This document shows positions 23,990 through 34,104 of a stretch of DNA of 64,000 nt, piece by piece. Origin of the DNA: Icerya purchasi (taxonomy: Eukaryota; Arthropoda; Insecta; Hemiptera; Monophlebidae); assembly GCA_039619475.1 (NCBI GenBank), contig CM077116.1, positions 375,646,188-375,710,187 on the forward strand, read 5' to 3'. Positions within the stretch are counted from its first letter, which is position 1. The number at the start of each line of letters is the position of its first letter. The notes beneath the pieces were generated by a model. The model worked only from the letters and a program-made list of their open reading frames with translations, was not told the origin of the DNA and ran no database searches. A program made the translations under genes and the position numbers.

Positions 23990-24850
23990 ACGTTAATTAT
24001 TAGCATATCGTTACAACTACCAGGTCTATGAAGCTGAAAATTGGCACCTAATACAACGATACTATGTATTGCGCCATCTAAAACTTTTTAGGGATGAAAA
24101 AAGGGGTAAAAGTCAAAAAGCCGCTTTTTAAATAACTAATAATCACGCTACAGCTAAAACCATTTACACCAGATAATTGAAATTTTACATGAACATCACT
24201 TATGTACTGAAGATGTCGAATAAGAACGCTTTTTTAAACATTTGAACTTTAAGGGGGGGGGGAAAGGGTTAAAAACTGTTTTCCAAAAAACACACAAACT
24301 GCAGTATTTTTGGTAGAAATGGGTTTATCAAATTGTAATTCTGCATAAAGGCACCTTATATGGTGTACTAAATGTGTGCAAAATTTTTTTCAAATACTAA
24401 AATTTGAAGGTAGAGAAAATGGCAAAACCCCATTTTTGAGAAAACCAAAAATCACGCTACAGTTCAAACGAATCGTGTGTAATTTCGTGGAATATAATGT
24501 AAACATTGAAAATATCAATTAAGAACGTTTTTTTGAAAATTCGAACTTTAAGAGGTGAAAAGGGGTTAAAAGCCGTTTTCAAAAAAATACAAAAACCGTT
24601 ATATTTTTCGTGCAAATGGGTTTACCGAATTATAATTCCCCACCAAAATATCTTATACGGTCTACTGAATGTGTGGCAAATATTTTTTAAATCCTCATAA
24701 TTTTAAGACGAGAAAAGGGGAAAATCCCCGTTTTTGGAAAAACCAAAAATCACGCTATAGACCAAACGAATCATGATAATTACGTATAATTTCAACGTGA
24801 ATATAATGTATATACTGAAAATATCAAATCAGAACGCTTGAGGAAGGGTC
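23990..24850. repeat. Diverged ~300-bp tandem repeat, about 2.7 units
   Basis: The anchor AATCACGCTACAG recurs at 24141, 24450 and (as CTATAG) 24748, a spacing of about 300 bp. Each unit also contains AAAAGGGGTTAAAA-type and GAATAAGAACGCTTTTTT-type blocks in the same order. The units differ by many substitutions, so the array is old. Non-coding. Confidence 0.85.
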
Positions 24851-24859
24851 ATAATCTAT

Positions 24860-25375
24860 TTTTAGGAAAACTTAATATCACACAACATCCAGAAAGAAGC
24901 GTGCTTTACATATTTAGATTGGTTTCGCATTAAAGTGGTTTAGAAATCGCAATTGCTTAAAAATTCAAATAGCCAATTATTAAGAGCAGACAGAAATATT
25001 TCTGTCGAACAGTTCTTATCGCATCCAAAAAGTATGAGAAAAACATACTTCTGTCATAGTGTTAATTATGTTGTGATTATTGGTTTATTTCAAAAGGGAA
25101 GAATGGTAATTTCATTTGATTCCGACGTTTTTTTTCACTTGAGCGATTCAATATGTTCTCTTTCCGTCTTAGTTTTTTTTTTTTTTTTTGGGTTAGTTAT
25201 TGTTTAATAACAGCGTAAATAATAGGTGTTTATTCTGAACATGGACAGCGTATATTGCTAGGGAAAATTAAACTGTTTTTACGAGTATTATACCGATCAA
25301 TTCTTTTCGTATCGTTCACATCGAAATTATTTCGTTTTCGTAAGTTTTGTCTGTTTTATGTGATGTTTTTAATCG
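24860..25375. other. Intergenic, nothing recognised
   Basis: T-run at 25171-25190. No feature supported. Confidence 0.5.
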
Positions 25376-25377
25376 TT

Positions 25378-26657
25378 TAAAAAATTTTTGTGAATTGCCT
25401 GGCCATGCAAAACCGCTGCATACATTTTTTTAATTATTTATTTCTGTCACTACTGTCTCGGTAATTATTGGAAAAGGCAACGATTTACTTTTTTTTTTTT
25501 TTTGTTTTGAGTTATTCCACACGTATTGCTTCAAGCGATTCAGGTAATGATTTATGTCTAATGTAAATGTATTAATTATCAAATTTATGTATTATATATA
25601 TAATTAAACTTAAACACACGGAAGTGAAAATTATAACAATTATTGAATAAACATTTACAACATATAAGAATATTAGGGGATTGGTCTCGCTGGCCGTTCC
25701 TTCGGATTTTAAATTGTATTACTTTGTAAATTTTCATAAAGATTGCAGCGTTCACATATACTTATTTTTTTTAAAAAAAAGAAGTACACCAATACGTCAA
25801 TTAAAAAGTGAAATTTAGATTAAAATATTTGAAAAACTGAAACTGTTAGCGGGATAATATATGTGAGAGGAATATATTACATTTAATTATTTTTTTAGAC
25901 CTTAGTATGTAGTTTGAAAAGCAGATCAAAACTGTAATTCATATAGAACCGGCTGTGGAATTTTTTGAAAATATTTTTCTTAAAACTCGATTTTCACATT
26001 TTTCAAAATTTGGGCCCTTTAATTTTAAAATTTTTGGGATCTCGTATTTTTCCTATATTTTAGCGATTGAAATACATCATTTAAAAGAAAAGAGCGACTC
26101 TCCAGCTACCATGGAAAGGACTGTGGACTTTTTTTTATTCTTTTCCTGTATTCTAGAGACCTTAGTATGTAGGTTAAAAAGAAAATCAATACCGTAACTC
26201 ATTTAGAACCGGCTGTGGGATTTTTGAAAACATTTTTCTTAAAATTTGATTTTCACACTTTTCGAAATTTGGGCCCCTTAACTTTAAAATTTCGATAGTT
26301 TTATAATTTTTTTATGATATCACGAAGAAAATACGACGTTTAAAAAAAAATTAATTCTCTAGCTACTATAGAATGATTTTTTTTCTTGCAGCCTTATAAG
26401 ATAGATGATACGTAAATTTGATAATTAATACATTTACATTAGACATAAATCATTATCTGAATCGCTTGAAGCAATACGTGTGGAATAATTCAAAAAAAAA
26501 AAAAAAAAAAAAGTAAACCGTTGCCTTTGCCAATAATTGCCGAGACAGTAGTAACAGAAATAAATAAATAATAGTAAAAAGAAAGTTAAAAAGTTAATTT
26601 AAAAAATGTACACAGCGGTTTTGCATGGCCGGGTAATTCTTCACAAAAATTTTTTAA
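25378..26657. repeat. Foldback element with ~215-250-bp arms and an internal tandem
   Basis: The left arm (25378-25592) starts TTAAAAAATTTTTGTGAA and contains GGCCATGCAAAACCGCTG, then ACTGTCTCGGTAATTATTGG, CACACGTATTGCTTCAAGCG and CATTTACATTAGACATAAAT-complement. The right arm (26407-26657) carries the exact inverted series, ending in TTCACAAAAATTTTTTAA. The ~810-bp spacer holds two direct copies of a ~260-bp unit (next entry). No ORF; a non-autonomous foldback or MITE-like element. Confidence 0.85.
25896..26395. repeat. Two direct ~260-bp repeat units inside the foldback
   Basis: Both units begin AGACCTTAGTATGTAG (25897 and about 26157). They continue with AGAACCGGCTGTGG, GATTTTCACA, AAATTTGGGCCC and CTCTAGCTAC-type blocks. 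A related block lies in reverse orientation at about 49095-49285. Confidence 0.8.
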
Positions 26658-26662
26658 TATAC

Positions 26663-26694
<32 letters not shown>
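26658..26694. repeat. (TA)n microsatellite
   Basis: TA dinucleotides with one TGTA interruption, directly outside the right arm of the foldback. Confidence 0.85.
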
Positions 26695-26695
<1 letters not shown>

Positions 26696-26699
26696 CACT

Positions 26700-27440
26700 G
26701 TAATTACAAGTATGAATGTAGAATTAATATGCGTTCATGATACAATAGTTCTCCATTATGTAAAATGCATGGATAGGAATGATGCATATTTGTTTTCGTC
26801 TCTATTTTATTTATTGTATAATAATAAATTATTAGGAGTAGAAATACGAAAATGTATTGTACAATATGTTCGCAAAAACTGGAAGAGGTTTAAGCCATGC
26901 ACTATTGGACTTAATGGGGAATATATAAAAATAAAATAGATTATTTAACTGATACGTTAAATCTTCGAACTTTTGAGCCAAAACCGCGGTATAATTTTTT
27001 TTAATTAACTGTTTAGCTTTCTTTTTAATAATTTGCTACCGAGAATGTTATTTATACTCAAAATTTAAAATCCGTACTCAACTACTGCCGGTTATTGTTG
27101 CGGTAATGAATTAATTTTAATAAAAAGCTCGAGACAGAGTGACTGAAAGAGAAGATCTTCTCTTAAATGTGTAATTATAGGAGATCACCGTGTGAATAGC
27201 TCGACCGCTTCAAAATAATGGCTGTGTGTGCTGTTTAGTTGGGTAAAATTTTTCGTTAGATTACAACGGACAGATTATAGAAAGATTGATAATCTTCAGC
27301 TACATGAGAAACGTGAAAACTATTTTCTGTTGGACGGTGATAAACATCTTTCACCCAAAAGAGAGAGAAAGAATCTTTACGTAAATACAATTTCAGGTAA
27401 AACAAAAAATTGTTTATGAAATTCCAAGTACAGATTTAAA
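26700..27440. other. Intergenic or internal part of a non-autonomous Helitron
   Basis: No coding domain is recognised. The downstream end of this stretch runs into a Helitron 3' terminus, so part of it may be Helitron interior. No 5' TC terminus was identified. Confidence 0.35.
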
Positions 27441-27444
27441 CGGG

Positions 27445-27480
27445 CATTAATGCACCGGCGAAGCCGTGGGGAACAGCTAG
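27445..27480 (+). mobile_element. Helitron 3' terminus
   Basis: The sequence CACCGGCGAAGCCGTGGGG forms a short stem-loop (CGGC-GAA-GCCG), followed by AACAGCTAG and then T. A short GC-rich hairpin about 10-12 nt before a terminal CTRR (here CTAG), inserted ahead of T, is the diagnostic right end of Helitron rolling-circle transposons. The copy is presumably non-autonomous. Confidence 0.75.
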
Positions 27481-27495
27481 TACTATATACAAATG

Positions 27496-27735
27496 ACAAC
27501 CTCATTCTTAGCCCGATCCCAAAAAAATTTTTCTATCATAAAAAAAAAAAACTGTCACGAAAATTTGCCCCAAAACGTGACTAAAAAGACAAAATATCGG
27601 CAAACTGGATTACTTGACGTTGTCAATTTTTCTCGTTCTACACGAAGTATAGAAGTGATAAAGCTGGGGGTCCGGAGGTGGCCCTAAGTAGTGTCAAGGG
27701 GCGAAGCTCCTTAAGAGGCACGGCGGACAGAGTTA
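27496..27735 (+). repeat. Dispersed repeat A, copy 3
   Basis: Starts CCTCATTCTTAGCCCGA and includes GTCACGAAAATTTG, TTGACGTTGTCAATTTT, ACACGAAGTATAGAAG and GTCAAGGGGCGAAGCTCCTT, then a TATATATC tail. Same order as the copy at 32.8 kb and, more distantly, as the copies at 21.74 and 43.61 kb. It begins 16 bp after the Helitron end. Confidence 0.75.
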
Positions 27736-27739
27736 TATA

Positions 27740-28405
27740 TCTATATCTATATATAGATATATATTTATTTATTTATTTCCAAAACTAATTGCAAGCAAAT
27801 AATTTTTTATACATTATTATTATTTGGTAATGCGCGCGCGGTTGCTATAATGGTCTATGTACGCCCGCAGTCTGAAAGGGGTACTAAATTGAATTTAGGA
27901 GGTTAAGCGAATGAAGAAACTGAAAAGTATCATGAGTATGACAGGAAGAATCAGATAAGAGTTTCGGTAAGGAAGAGGAAGGCTGTGCTAGACTCATAAG
28001 TGAAATAAGAGCATGGCAAGATGTTAGTATGTGAGGAATCGAAAGTTTTGTTATCTAGCAAAGGGGACAGAGAGGAGGGTCGATACATTGTAGAAAATAG
28101 GAATGGGTAAGGTTTGTGCGGGAAATTCTAAGTCTGGTAAGTATAATATTTTTTTTCCTAGATCAGAACGGAAGAGAAAACTGACATCGAGGAGTTTAAC
28201 GGTGAAGAGGTGGTTTTGTTGTTTAGATATCCGTAGACTGGCTCCAGGATTGGAATACAATGGATTTCAGGAATACTATTACATCTTTAGAAGAAGGGAA
28301 GCGAAAATATATTTATGGAATTAAGAAAGCCTCCCTAGCAGCTCAGTCAATGATCTCATTACTGGAGAGACCGATACGGCTAAGGGTCCAAACAAAAAAC
28401 CGTGG
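27740..28405. other. Intergenic, nothing firm
   Basis: Purine-rich with a CpG run at 27830-27842. Open frames at 28103-28445 show no family motif; part could be the end of an LTR element interior, but no polypurine tract is convincing. Confidence 0.35.
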
Positions 28406-28409
28406 AGAT

Positions 28410-29166
28410 TGTAACGGATTCGATACCTACAGCGCTATCTTTTAGCGGTGTTCGAATTATAAAAATATATTTCGTTGTTTAAATCATTCATTTCGTGATT
28501 TATCGAACACCGCGTTTTATTCGACATAATCGCGGATCGTAGTGGGTATCGGAGATGCTTATCGGCTAAAATCGAAATTCCCGGGCACGGTCGAACGGAC
28601 GACTGCGTCAGGTGAGACTGTGTGCGTGTGTATTGTTGGTAGCGGCCGATAGTGGAGAGTACGAGTACTCTACGAGTCCGAGACGAGTGCGCGTCGGGGG
28701 TAACAGCTGAGCCGAGAACATCGAGTTGAGGGAAGTTTGTGAAATCCGTAGTCGCTTTATAATACGGGTTAGATAGAAATATTCTAGAAAATTCGACGGC
28801 GTTCGAATTAATTGATAAGGTACGGGGTAATTTCAGCGATTCAACTATGTCGCTTGGAATAGCCCATCGTGTACCGAGATCGTCGTGTGTGCATGGCACT
28901 ATATTACGAGAGAGAATTAATTCGGGTCAGTCAATAATGGTCGATCGTTTAATTTGGTTGTAAAATCACGTCGTCCCGTGCATCTATTTTTACCCTAGTC
29001 ATCGTTAATTTCCGCATACATTTAACGCAATTTTGACCGAAATTTCGTTTTTTTATGTTTAATTGTAATGTTTGAAATTGGTTTCCCCTGTGTCTTTTTT
29101 TTTTCCTTTCTTTTTGTAAACTTTGTTTAAATATACCCGTTTTATAGAAGGCTTCGTTATTGGACA
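28410..29166 (+). mobile_element. Probable LTR of a Gypsy-type retrotransposon
   Basis: Begins TGTAACGG, a common LTR start, and closes with TTATTGGACA. Two bases later comes TGGTGAGCCCGTGAC, which resembles a tRNA primer-binding site of Gypsy-type elements. The stretch is far richer in CpG than its surroundings and holds no ORF. A CAG/GTGAGA splice-donor-like site lies at about 28610. No partner LTR and no gag/pol were found in the window, so this would be a 5' LTR plus leader of a truncated element. Alternative: a host promoter with a non-coding first exon. Confidence 0.4.
28446..28513. repeat. Short inverted repeat inside the probable LTR
   Basis: GCGGTGTTCGAATTATAAA and TTTATCGAACACCGC are complementary (11 bp perfect at the ends) around an AT-rich loop. 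Confidence 0.7.
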
Positions 29167-29640
29167 CGTGGTGAGCCCGTGACATCTCCACCGGGGAGAC
29201 TCACGCTACGCCTTCGAACGGCGTATTTTCTCGAATTTTTTTTATCTCGTAAAAAGCCTAGAGCTCTGCGCGGCAGAGTGTCTATCCGGTGGTGGCAAGC
29301 CGCTCTTGACTCTGGCGCCCGATATTTTGTTTAAACTTAAATAAGGATCGACGGAATTTATATTAAATGGCTTCCCCGAGAAGGATCGACTGAATTTGTA
29401 TCAAATATCAAAAGGGTTTTTCGAAAACAGTGACCAGAAAGCATAGATTCATATCAAATGGCGTCCGGAACAGTGACCAATAGTTAGATTTGTATCAAGA
29501 TTTAGGATCGAGTAAAGAGATCACGGAGAAGAAGGATGCGTTGTAGCATAAAAGTTGTGGACAGACTTTAGGACACTGAGTTAATCGGTAAGAATAAGGT
29601 ATTTAGAAAATAAATGGTTTAAGTATAAAAGTGTTACTGA
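29167..29640 (+). other. Putative LTR-element leader downstream of primer site
   Basis: Starts with the possible primer-binding site. It has three loosely repeated phrases of the type GGATCGACGGAATTTATATTAAATGGC (29345, 29382, 29455). No gag frame. Host leader sequence is the alternative. Confidence 0.3.
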
Positions 29641-29644
29641 AAAC

Positions 29645-30554
29645 TAATATTCAGCGTAAACACGACCTAATATACAAAAGAGGAAAACCAAATCGCCAAA
29701 ACAGAACTAAAATTTAATGTGTATATGTTCTCCTCAGCTATTAGGTACTCATTAGGAACTTAATTTTGGAAAGTCCATGTGTAACGCTAGAAAGCGTAAA
29801 GAAAACAAAATTCAGAAATAAAAACGGGAAACTAAAAATGCAAAATTCCGCAAACAACAGCGCATACAAACTTGAAACTCGATGCAAAATAAGGTGTTGG
29901 ACATTTAATAATTTCGCGTTTGACGCAGAAAAATTCAATGAAGTTTCGTCACACTTAAATTCTTTAAAATAGTAAGCGAATTAATGGTCGGGGTTCAATT
30001 TCTGATAAAAAATTAATTGCAGTCTTAAAATAGACGACATCGACAGTTTATATTTTTAATTTATTTTTCACGTATGCCGAACGATTTATAATAAGATTTT
30101 TATTTAATTTCTATACTTTTTGAAGTATTCAAAATTTTTTTTTAAACACTTGTATATGTTTAAAATTTTATTGTTTTCATTCGGATGACAACAAACTTTA
30201 AGTTTTAAACTTATATACATATTTCTTAAAATTAGAATTATAAAAGTTTGTATCAATTTTATGTTTTGTCACTTTATTAAATATATCACACGTATTACAG
30301 AAAATTATAGTTTTAAAAAATATAGTTACATACTCCATACTTATGGCAATTATAAAAAAAACAAAAAAACAAGTAACTTCAAAAGACAATTTTATTTCAT
30401 ATTACAGATATATTTAGCACCTCGGTTATGTATAAAACCATTCATAATGTTTAATTAAACTATCGTAGAAAGTTCGCGTTCTTAACTTTTATTTTTGACG
30501 ATAATATATACAGTTTATTTAAATATTGGCTCCACTGAATTTAAAAAAATCTAT

Positions 30555-30555
<1 letters not shown>
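29645..30555. other. Intergenic, nothing recognised
   Basis: Very AT-rich; no supported feature. Confidence 0.5.

Positions 30556-30558
<3 letters not shown>

Positions 30559-30594
<36 letters not shown>
30559..30594. repeat. (TA)n microsatellite
   Basis: About 18 TA units. Confidence 0.95.
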
Positions 30595-30597
<3 letters not shown>

Positions 30598-30967
30598 TGT
30601 TCCTTTTGGCTTGACAAAGAAGTTGTCACTGGAAAAATCATATTTATTAGTACAGTTTTATTCGTATTTTTTAATTCAAATTATCTACATTGCGTTTTAT
30701 TTATATTAATTAGTTAATTCGATCGCAACCGTTGGTACATCAGTAATTTGTCCGATATAATCGTGCACTTAATTACAGTTTAAATTATTTCGTATTGTAA
30801 TTACGTCGTGTAGATTTCAACAAAGATAATGAATTTGAAAGGCCTAAAGCGCAGTTTGCAAGAAAACCAATACCCATCTTTATACGTTACAGAAATTTTA
30901 GCAGCATTTTAGGTTGGTTCATCCGTATTATCGCTCAAAAATGTTTACACTAAAAACTATTAAATAA

Positions 30968-31065
30968 AGTAGTTTTTTTTCCTAATTTTTGGACCTGTCC
31001 ACCGAGGACCTTTACCCAGAAACAATTAGAACAGGAAGGAATCAATTATATCTTAATGATTGTAT
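30968..31065 (-). mobile_element. LINE 3'-end fragment, minus strand
   Basis: After a T-run (30971-30979) comes GGACCTGTCCACCGAGGACC, then TTTACCCAGAAAC and GGAAGGAATCA. This parallels 44335-44395 (TATCAACAAAGGATCTTCGC, CCAGAAACG, GGAAGGAGAAG), which is the antisense 3' UTR of the LINE there. So this is the tail of a related minus-strand LINE, abutting a plus-strand LINE remnant. Confidence 0.45.
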
Positions 31066-31069
31066 TGCT

Positions 31070-31936
31070 CCGCCTGTAAACGTCCGGCTCTATTTTGACG
31101 ACTTGAACGTTTCCCTATCTTCCAGTTTTCCAGCAAATGCTCAAAAAATCCTACAAAAAACTATTACAAAACTACAATCCTGGTGTAACAATAACGGTCT
31201 TGTGTTTTCTCCATCTAAGTCTATCTGTGTTGATTTCTATAAAGGACGTCAAAACTCCTCCAGCATCCGTTTCAATCTAGAAAATTCCTCACTTCATTTC
31301 CACCCTACTGCTACTTTCTTTGGACTACTGTTCGATCATAAGCTAACTTGGCGGCCTCACATATCCAATCTTAAAGTTAAATGTTATAAATTCCTATCTA
31401 TTCTTAAATATGTATCAAACACAAAGTATAATATACCTCCGAAAACTGACCTCTCCATATGCAAATCATTAGTCATTTCCAGAATACACTACGGGTTCCA
31501 GGCGTATTCGTCAGCCAGTCTTTCTTTACTTAAATCCCTTGATTCAATACACCACACGGCGCTCCGCACGATACTTGGCGCACATAGAACTTCCCCGTCT
31601 GTAAGTTTGTGCGCCTTGTTAGGCATTCCTTCACTAAAGTATTTCCGAAACTTTTATTACCACCGTGAGACCCTCGCTCTTTTCTCTAGTAAACGTTCCT
31701 TGCCAATTCATGTAAATGACCTCCCAAACACCCCAGAGTTCTCCCTAATTATCCTTTCCCAGAAATCCTGGCCCTCCTATCGCAGCACAATGTAAGCGTA
31801 ATCCCCTCGCCTGATCTAGGTCCTAACACCGTGATTCCCATTCCGATAATGAGCCTTAACAAGTTCTTTCTGCGCGCTAATGATGCTTATTTTTCATGCA
31901 GATTTTTTACAGATTTTCCCTTCTTTTCTGTACAAT
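31070..31936 (+). pseudogene. I-clade-like LINE RT, 3' part
   Basis: The frame starts inside the RT palm at a YFDDL motif (31094; catalytic YxDD with the first Asp aligned but the normal start of the domain missing). It continues through FSPSKS, FFGLLFDHKLTWRPHI, then LVISRIHYGFQAYSS and HHTALRTILGAHRTSP, the last two typical of the I-element group. The frame shifts near 31795, and a second frame carries on to a stop at 31936. The upstream RT, endonuclease and downstream RNase H are missing. The apparent start at 30989 is TTG inside the adjoining LINE tail, so the upstream 27 codons do not belong to this protein. Confidence 0.75.
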
Positions 31937-31939
31937 AAA

Positions 31940-32195
31940 AATCGAAAAATGACTAATAAGAGGCAAATTAAAACTTACGACCACGTCGAAAAATTTCGAC
32001 CTCAATTCCTTCGGGGAATAAACGGTTCAAACTGAAAAACTATTTTGTTTTATGCCACATCCAATGACATTTATTATAGTAAAGTCTACAACAGAAAATA
32101 ATAACCCGAACGTTACATCTGTCAAATTCTCTAATACAAAAAGCTTCTCATCGATACATTTTCCTTTTTCTTAATAGTCTCAAGGAAATAGTTTT
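31940..32195. other. Intergenic, nothing recognised
   Basis: No supported feature. Confidence 0.5.
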
Positions 32196-32202
32196 AACTA
32201 GC

Positions 32203-32300
32203 TGCGGTGGCGGAGTTAGGTAGTGGCGGTCCGTTTGGGAAAAGGTTCGATTCGTGCTGCCGTACACATTCAAAAATTTCACTTGCATTGGTTTATTATC
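32203..32300 (+). mobile_element. Possible tRNA-derived SINE head
   Basis: TGGCGGAGTTAGG (32208) fits an RNA polymerase III A box and GGTTCGATTCG (32243) fits a B box, at tRNA-like spacing. No cloverleaf could be completed and no tail or target duplication is visible, so this is weaker than the other SINE calls. Confidence 0.35.
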
Positions 32301-32309
32301 CGTACTTGA

Positions 32310-32790
32310 CGTAGCCCCCTCCGCCAAAAAAAGGAAATATCGTTGGGAATGACGCATAATACCATTGGCAACAAACAATAAATTTCGTATACAGATCGTG
32401 AAGTTGTAATATAAAGAGATTTTAAAAATATCAATAGCATACGAAATATTTTTTTTATTTATTTATTTAGGGCGTGTCAACTGCGGACATTAATGCGTGT
32501 GAAATTTTAGAAAGTTACAATGTGCCGTGGCAGCCGGCTAAAGTATACGAAAGAAAAACAAAAAAAAAAAAAACATTTAATGTAAACAATTACCCGTATA
32601 AGCAAACACGCTGTGTAGCACTACTCGCAAATCGCAATAACGAATGATTATAAGCAATGTAAAATTAAACACAATGAAATCTCTCATCTAAAAATGAGAC
32701 AGTGGAACTTTTTATATCCTTTTAGAATCATTTTTGTTGCTCACCTTTCCCTTTGACCAATTTTATCTAATCTACTTTATACATCTAAAT
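32310..32790. other. Intergenic; possible further LINE-tail scrap
   Basis: TTATTTAGGGCGTGTCAACT followed by GCGGACATTAATGCG (32463-32500) loosely resembles the LINE 3'-end module seen at 30.98 and 44.34 kb. Otherwise nothing. Confidence 0.3.
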
Positions 32791-32796
32791 CTACAA

Positions 32797-33045
32797 AACC
32801 TCATTCTTAGCCCGACCTCAAAAATTTTTTTCTTACACAAAAAATTGTCACGAAAAATTGTCCTAAAACGTGACATGCTGTATATAATTTTAAGAAGACA
32901 AAGTACGGACTAAATTGATTGATTGCTTGACGTTGCCAATTTTCCTCGTTCTATACGAAGTATAGAATTGATAGAGCTAAGGGTTCGGGGGGCCCCAGGA
33001 GGGGTCAAGTGTTGAGTCTCTTGTGGGAAAAAATGACCGAGCTTA
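32797..33045 (+). repeat. Dispersed repeat A, copy 4
   Basis: Starts CCTCATTCTTAGCCCGACC and includes TTGTCACGAAAAATTGTCC, GACGTTGCCAATTTTCC, ATACGAAGTATAGAATTGAT and GTCAAGTGTTGAGTCTCTTG (degraded terminal stem), then ACCGAGCTTATAC. Closest to copy 3 at 27.5 kb. Confidence 0.75.
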
Positions 33046-33053
33046 TACATATA

Positions 33054-33326
33054 CACGGGCGTCGTGAGCGGAGAGCAGGGAGGGACAGCTTCCCCCCCGG
33101 AGCCTTGAAACTTTTTAATCAACTGGCCATGATGGTATTCATAGGCGCGTAATCATGAACAATTTGCCAGAAACCCACGGAAATTATGATTAAATTAAGA
33201 TTTTATTCTTGTCGAATAAAATATTAAGCCTTTACAACTTATAAATTTTATTTTTCCTATAACTTATATCCTCTTTCTATCATCTTGCCCCCCCCCCCCC
33301 CGGCTCATCGGCTGGCGACGCCCTTG
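33054..33326. mobile_element. hAT-type MITE, 273 bp
   Basis: Left end CACGGGCGTCGTGAGCGG; right end CGGCTGGCGACGCCCTTG, whose complement begins CAAGGGCGTCGCCAGCCG. Both ends are backed by long C-runs (33091-33098 and 33287-33300). The interior is AT-rich and non-coding. These are the features of a non-autonomous hAT element. The flanks are TA-rich, so the 8-bp duplication cannot be read reliably. Confidence 0.75.
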
Positions 33327-33352
33327 TATATATAATATATATATATACATAA

Positions 33353-34035
33353 TTTGACCTAGTGACTAGAGCGCTTGACTTCCGATCCGGAGGTCTCGGG
33401 TTCCATACCGGGTGATGACAAAAATATGCGGCGCTAGTTTCGTACACAGCAGTATAGTACTCATTTGGGCTGCATCTGTAGTGCGATAACAAGCGACTAT
33501 AGTCAGTTCTAATTTTAGTCGTGCGAGTGCGCTAGCGTGGTATAGAAATATTCAGCCGGCCAATCGCATCAACGTGAGTAAAGGTAGTGATGTACAATTT
33601 CGAAATGTTTTTACAATCGAAACAATCGACAATCGTCAAAAAACAATCGAATGATTTTCATTCGAATGATTGTGGTGAATCCGAATGAATTATTCGAATA
33701 AAAACCGAAACTATCCGAACACAAACGAATGAAGTATTCGTTAAATATCGACTAGATTCTTCCGAAAGAAATAACATTTCGAATGCAACTACGGAACAAT
33801 CGAATGCATTCGAAGTCATCGAACAATCGAATAATTCGAATGAAACATTTCAAAGTTGTCCATAGTCGACTTGGTTCGTCTCACCATTGGTACCTTTCTC
33901 ACGTTGTCGGCAGCACGGAAGCTAGGTTGCGCTCCTGCTTACGTGCCTATCTATGGTGCGGCTATTCTATCCTCTAATTCCCCTCCGAATTAGAAGATAA
34001 TCTTATACTCGAAATCGAGTGAGAATAGAATAGAC

Positions 34036-34040
<5 letters not shown>
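33353..34040 (+). mobile_element. tRNA-headed SINE, split by a MITE
   Basis: The head (33353-33420) has an A box in GACCTAGTGACTAGAGCG and a B box in GGGTTCCATACC, and is a sister of the SINE at 46641. The body continues with GCGCTAGTTTCG and CGACTATAGTCAGTTCT to ATCGCATCAACGTGAGTA. A MITE then interrupts it, and it resumes at AGTCGACTTGGTTCG through GGTTGCGCTCC to GAGTGAGAATAGAATA and a (TA)n tail. Continuity across the gap is shown by the uninterrupted minus-strand copy at 21.56-21.73 kb. Confidence 0.75.
33585..33864. mobile_element. hAT-like MITE rich in TCGAA motifs, nested in SINE
   Basis: The left end reads TAGTGATGTACAATTTCGAA then ATGTTT. The right end, complemented, reads TATGGACAACTTTGAAATGT, so the ends are related inverted repeats. 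The interior repeats ATCGAATGA, TCGAATAA and similar many times, the kind of subterminal array that binds transposases. No ORF. The target duplication is too decayed to read. Confidence 0.65.

Positions 34041-34097
<57 letters not shown>
34041..34097. repeat. (TA)n(GA)n microsatellite
   Basis: TA tract followed by about 14 GA units; forms the SINE tail. Confidence 0.9.

Positions 34098-34099
<2 letters not shown>

Positions 34100-34104
<5 letters not shown>

Noticed and set aside
28435..28899. 154-codon minus-strand frame
   Set aside because: Lies in CpG-rich probable LTR; arginine/serine-rich composition follows from base content and no family is recognised.
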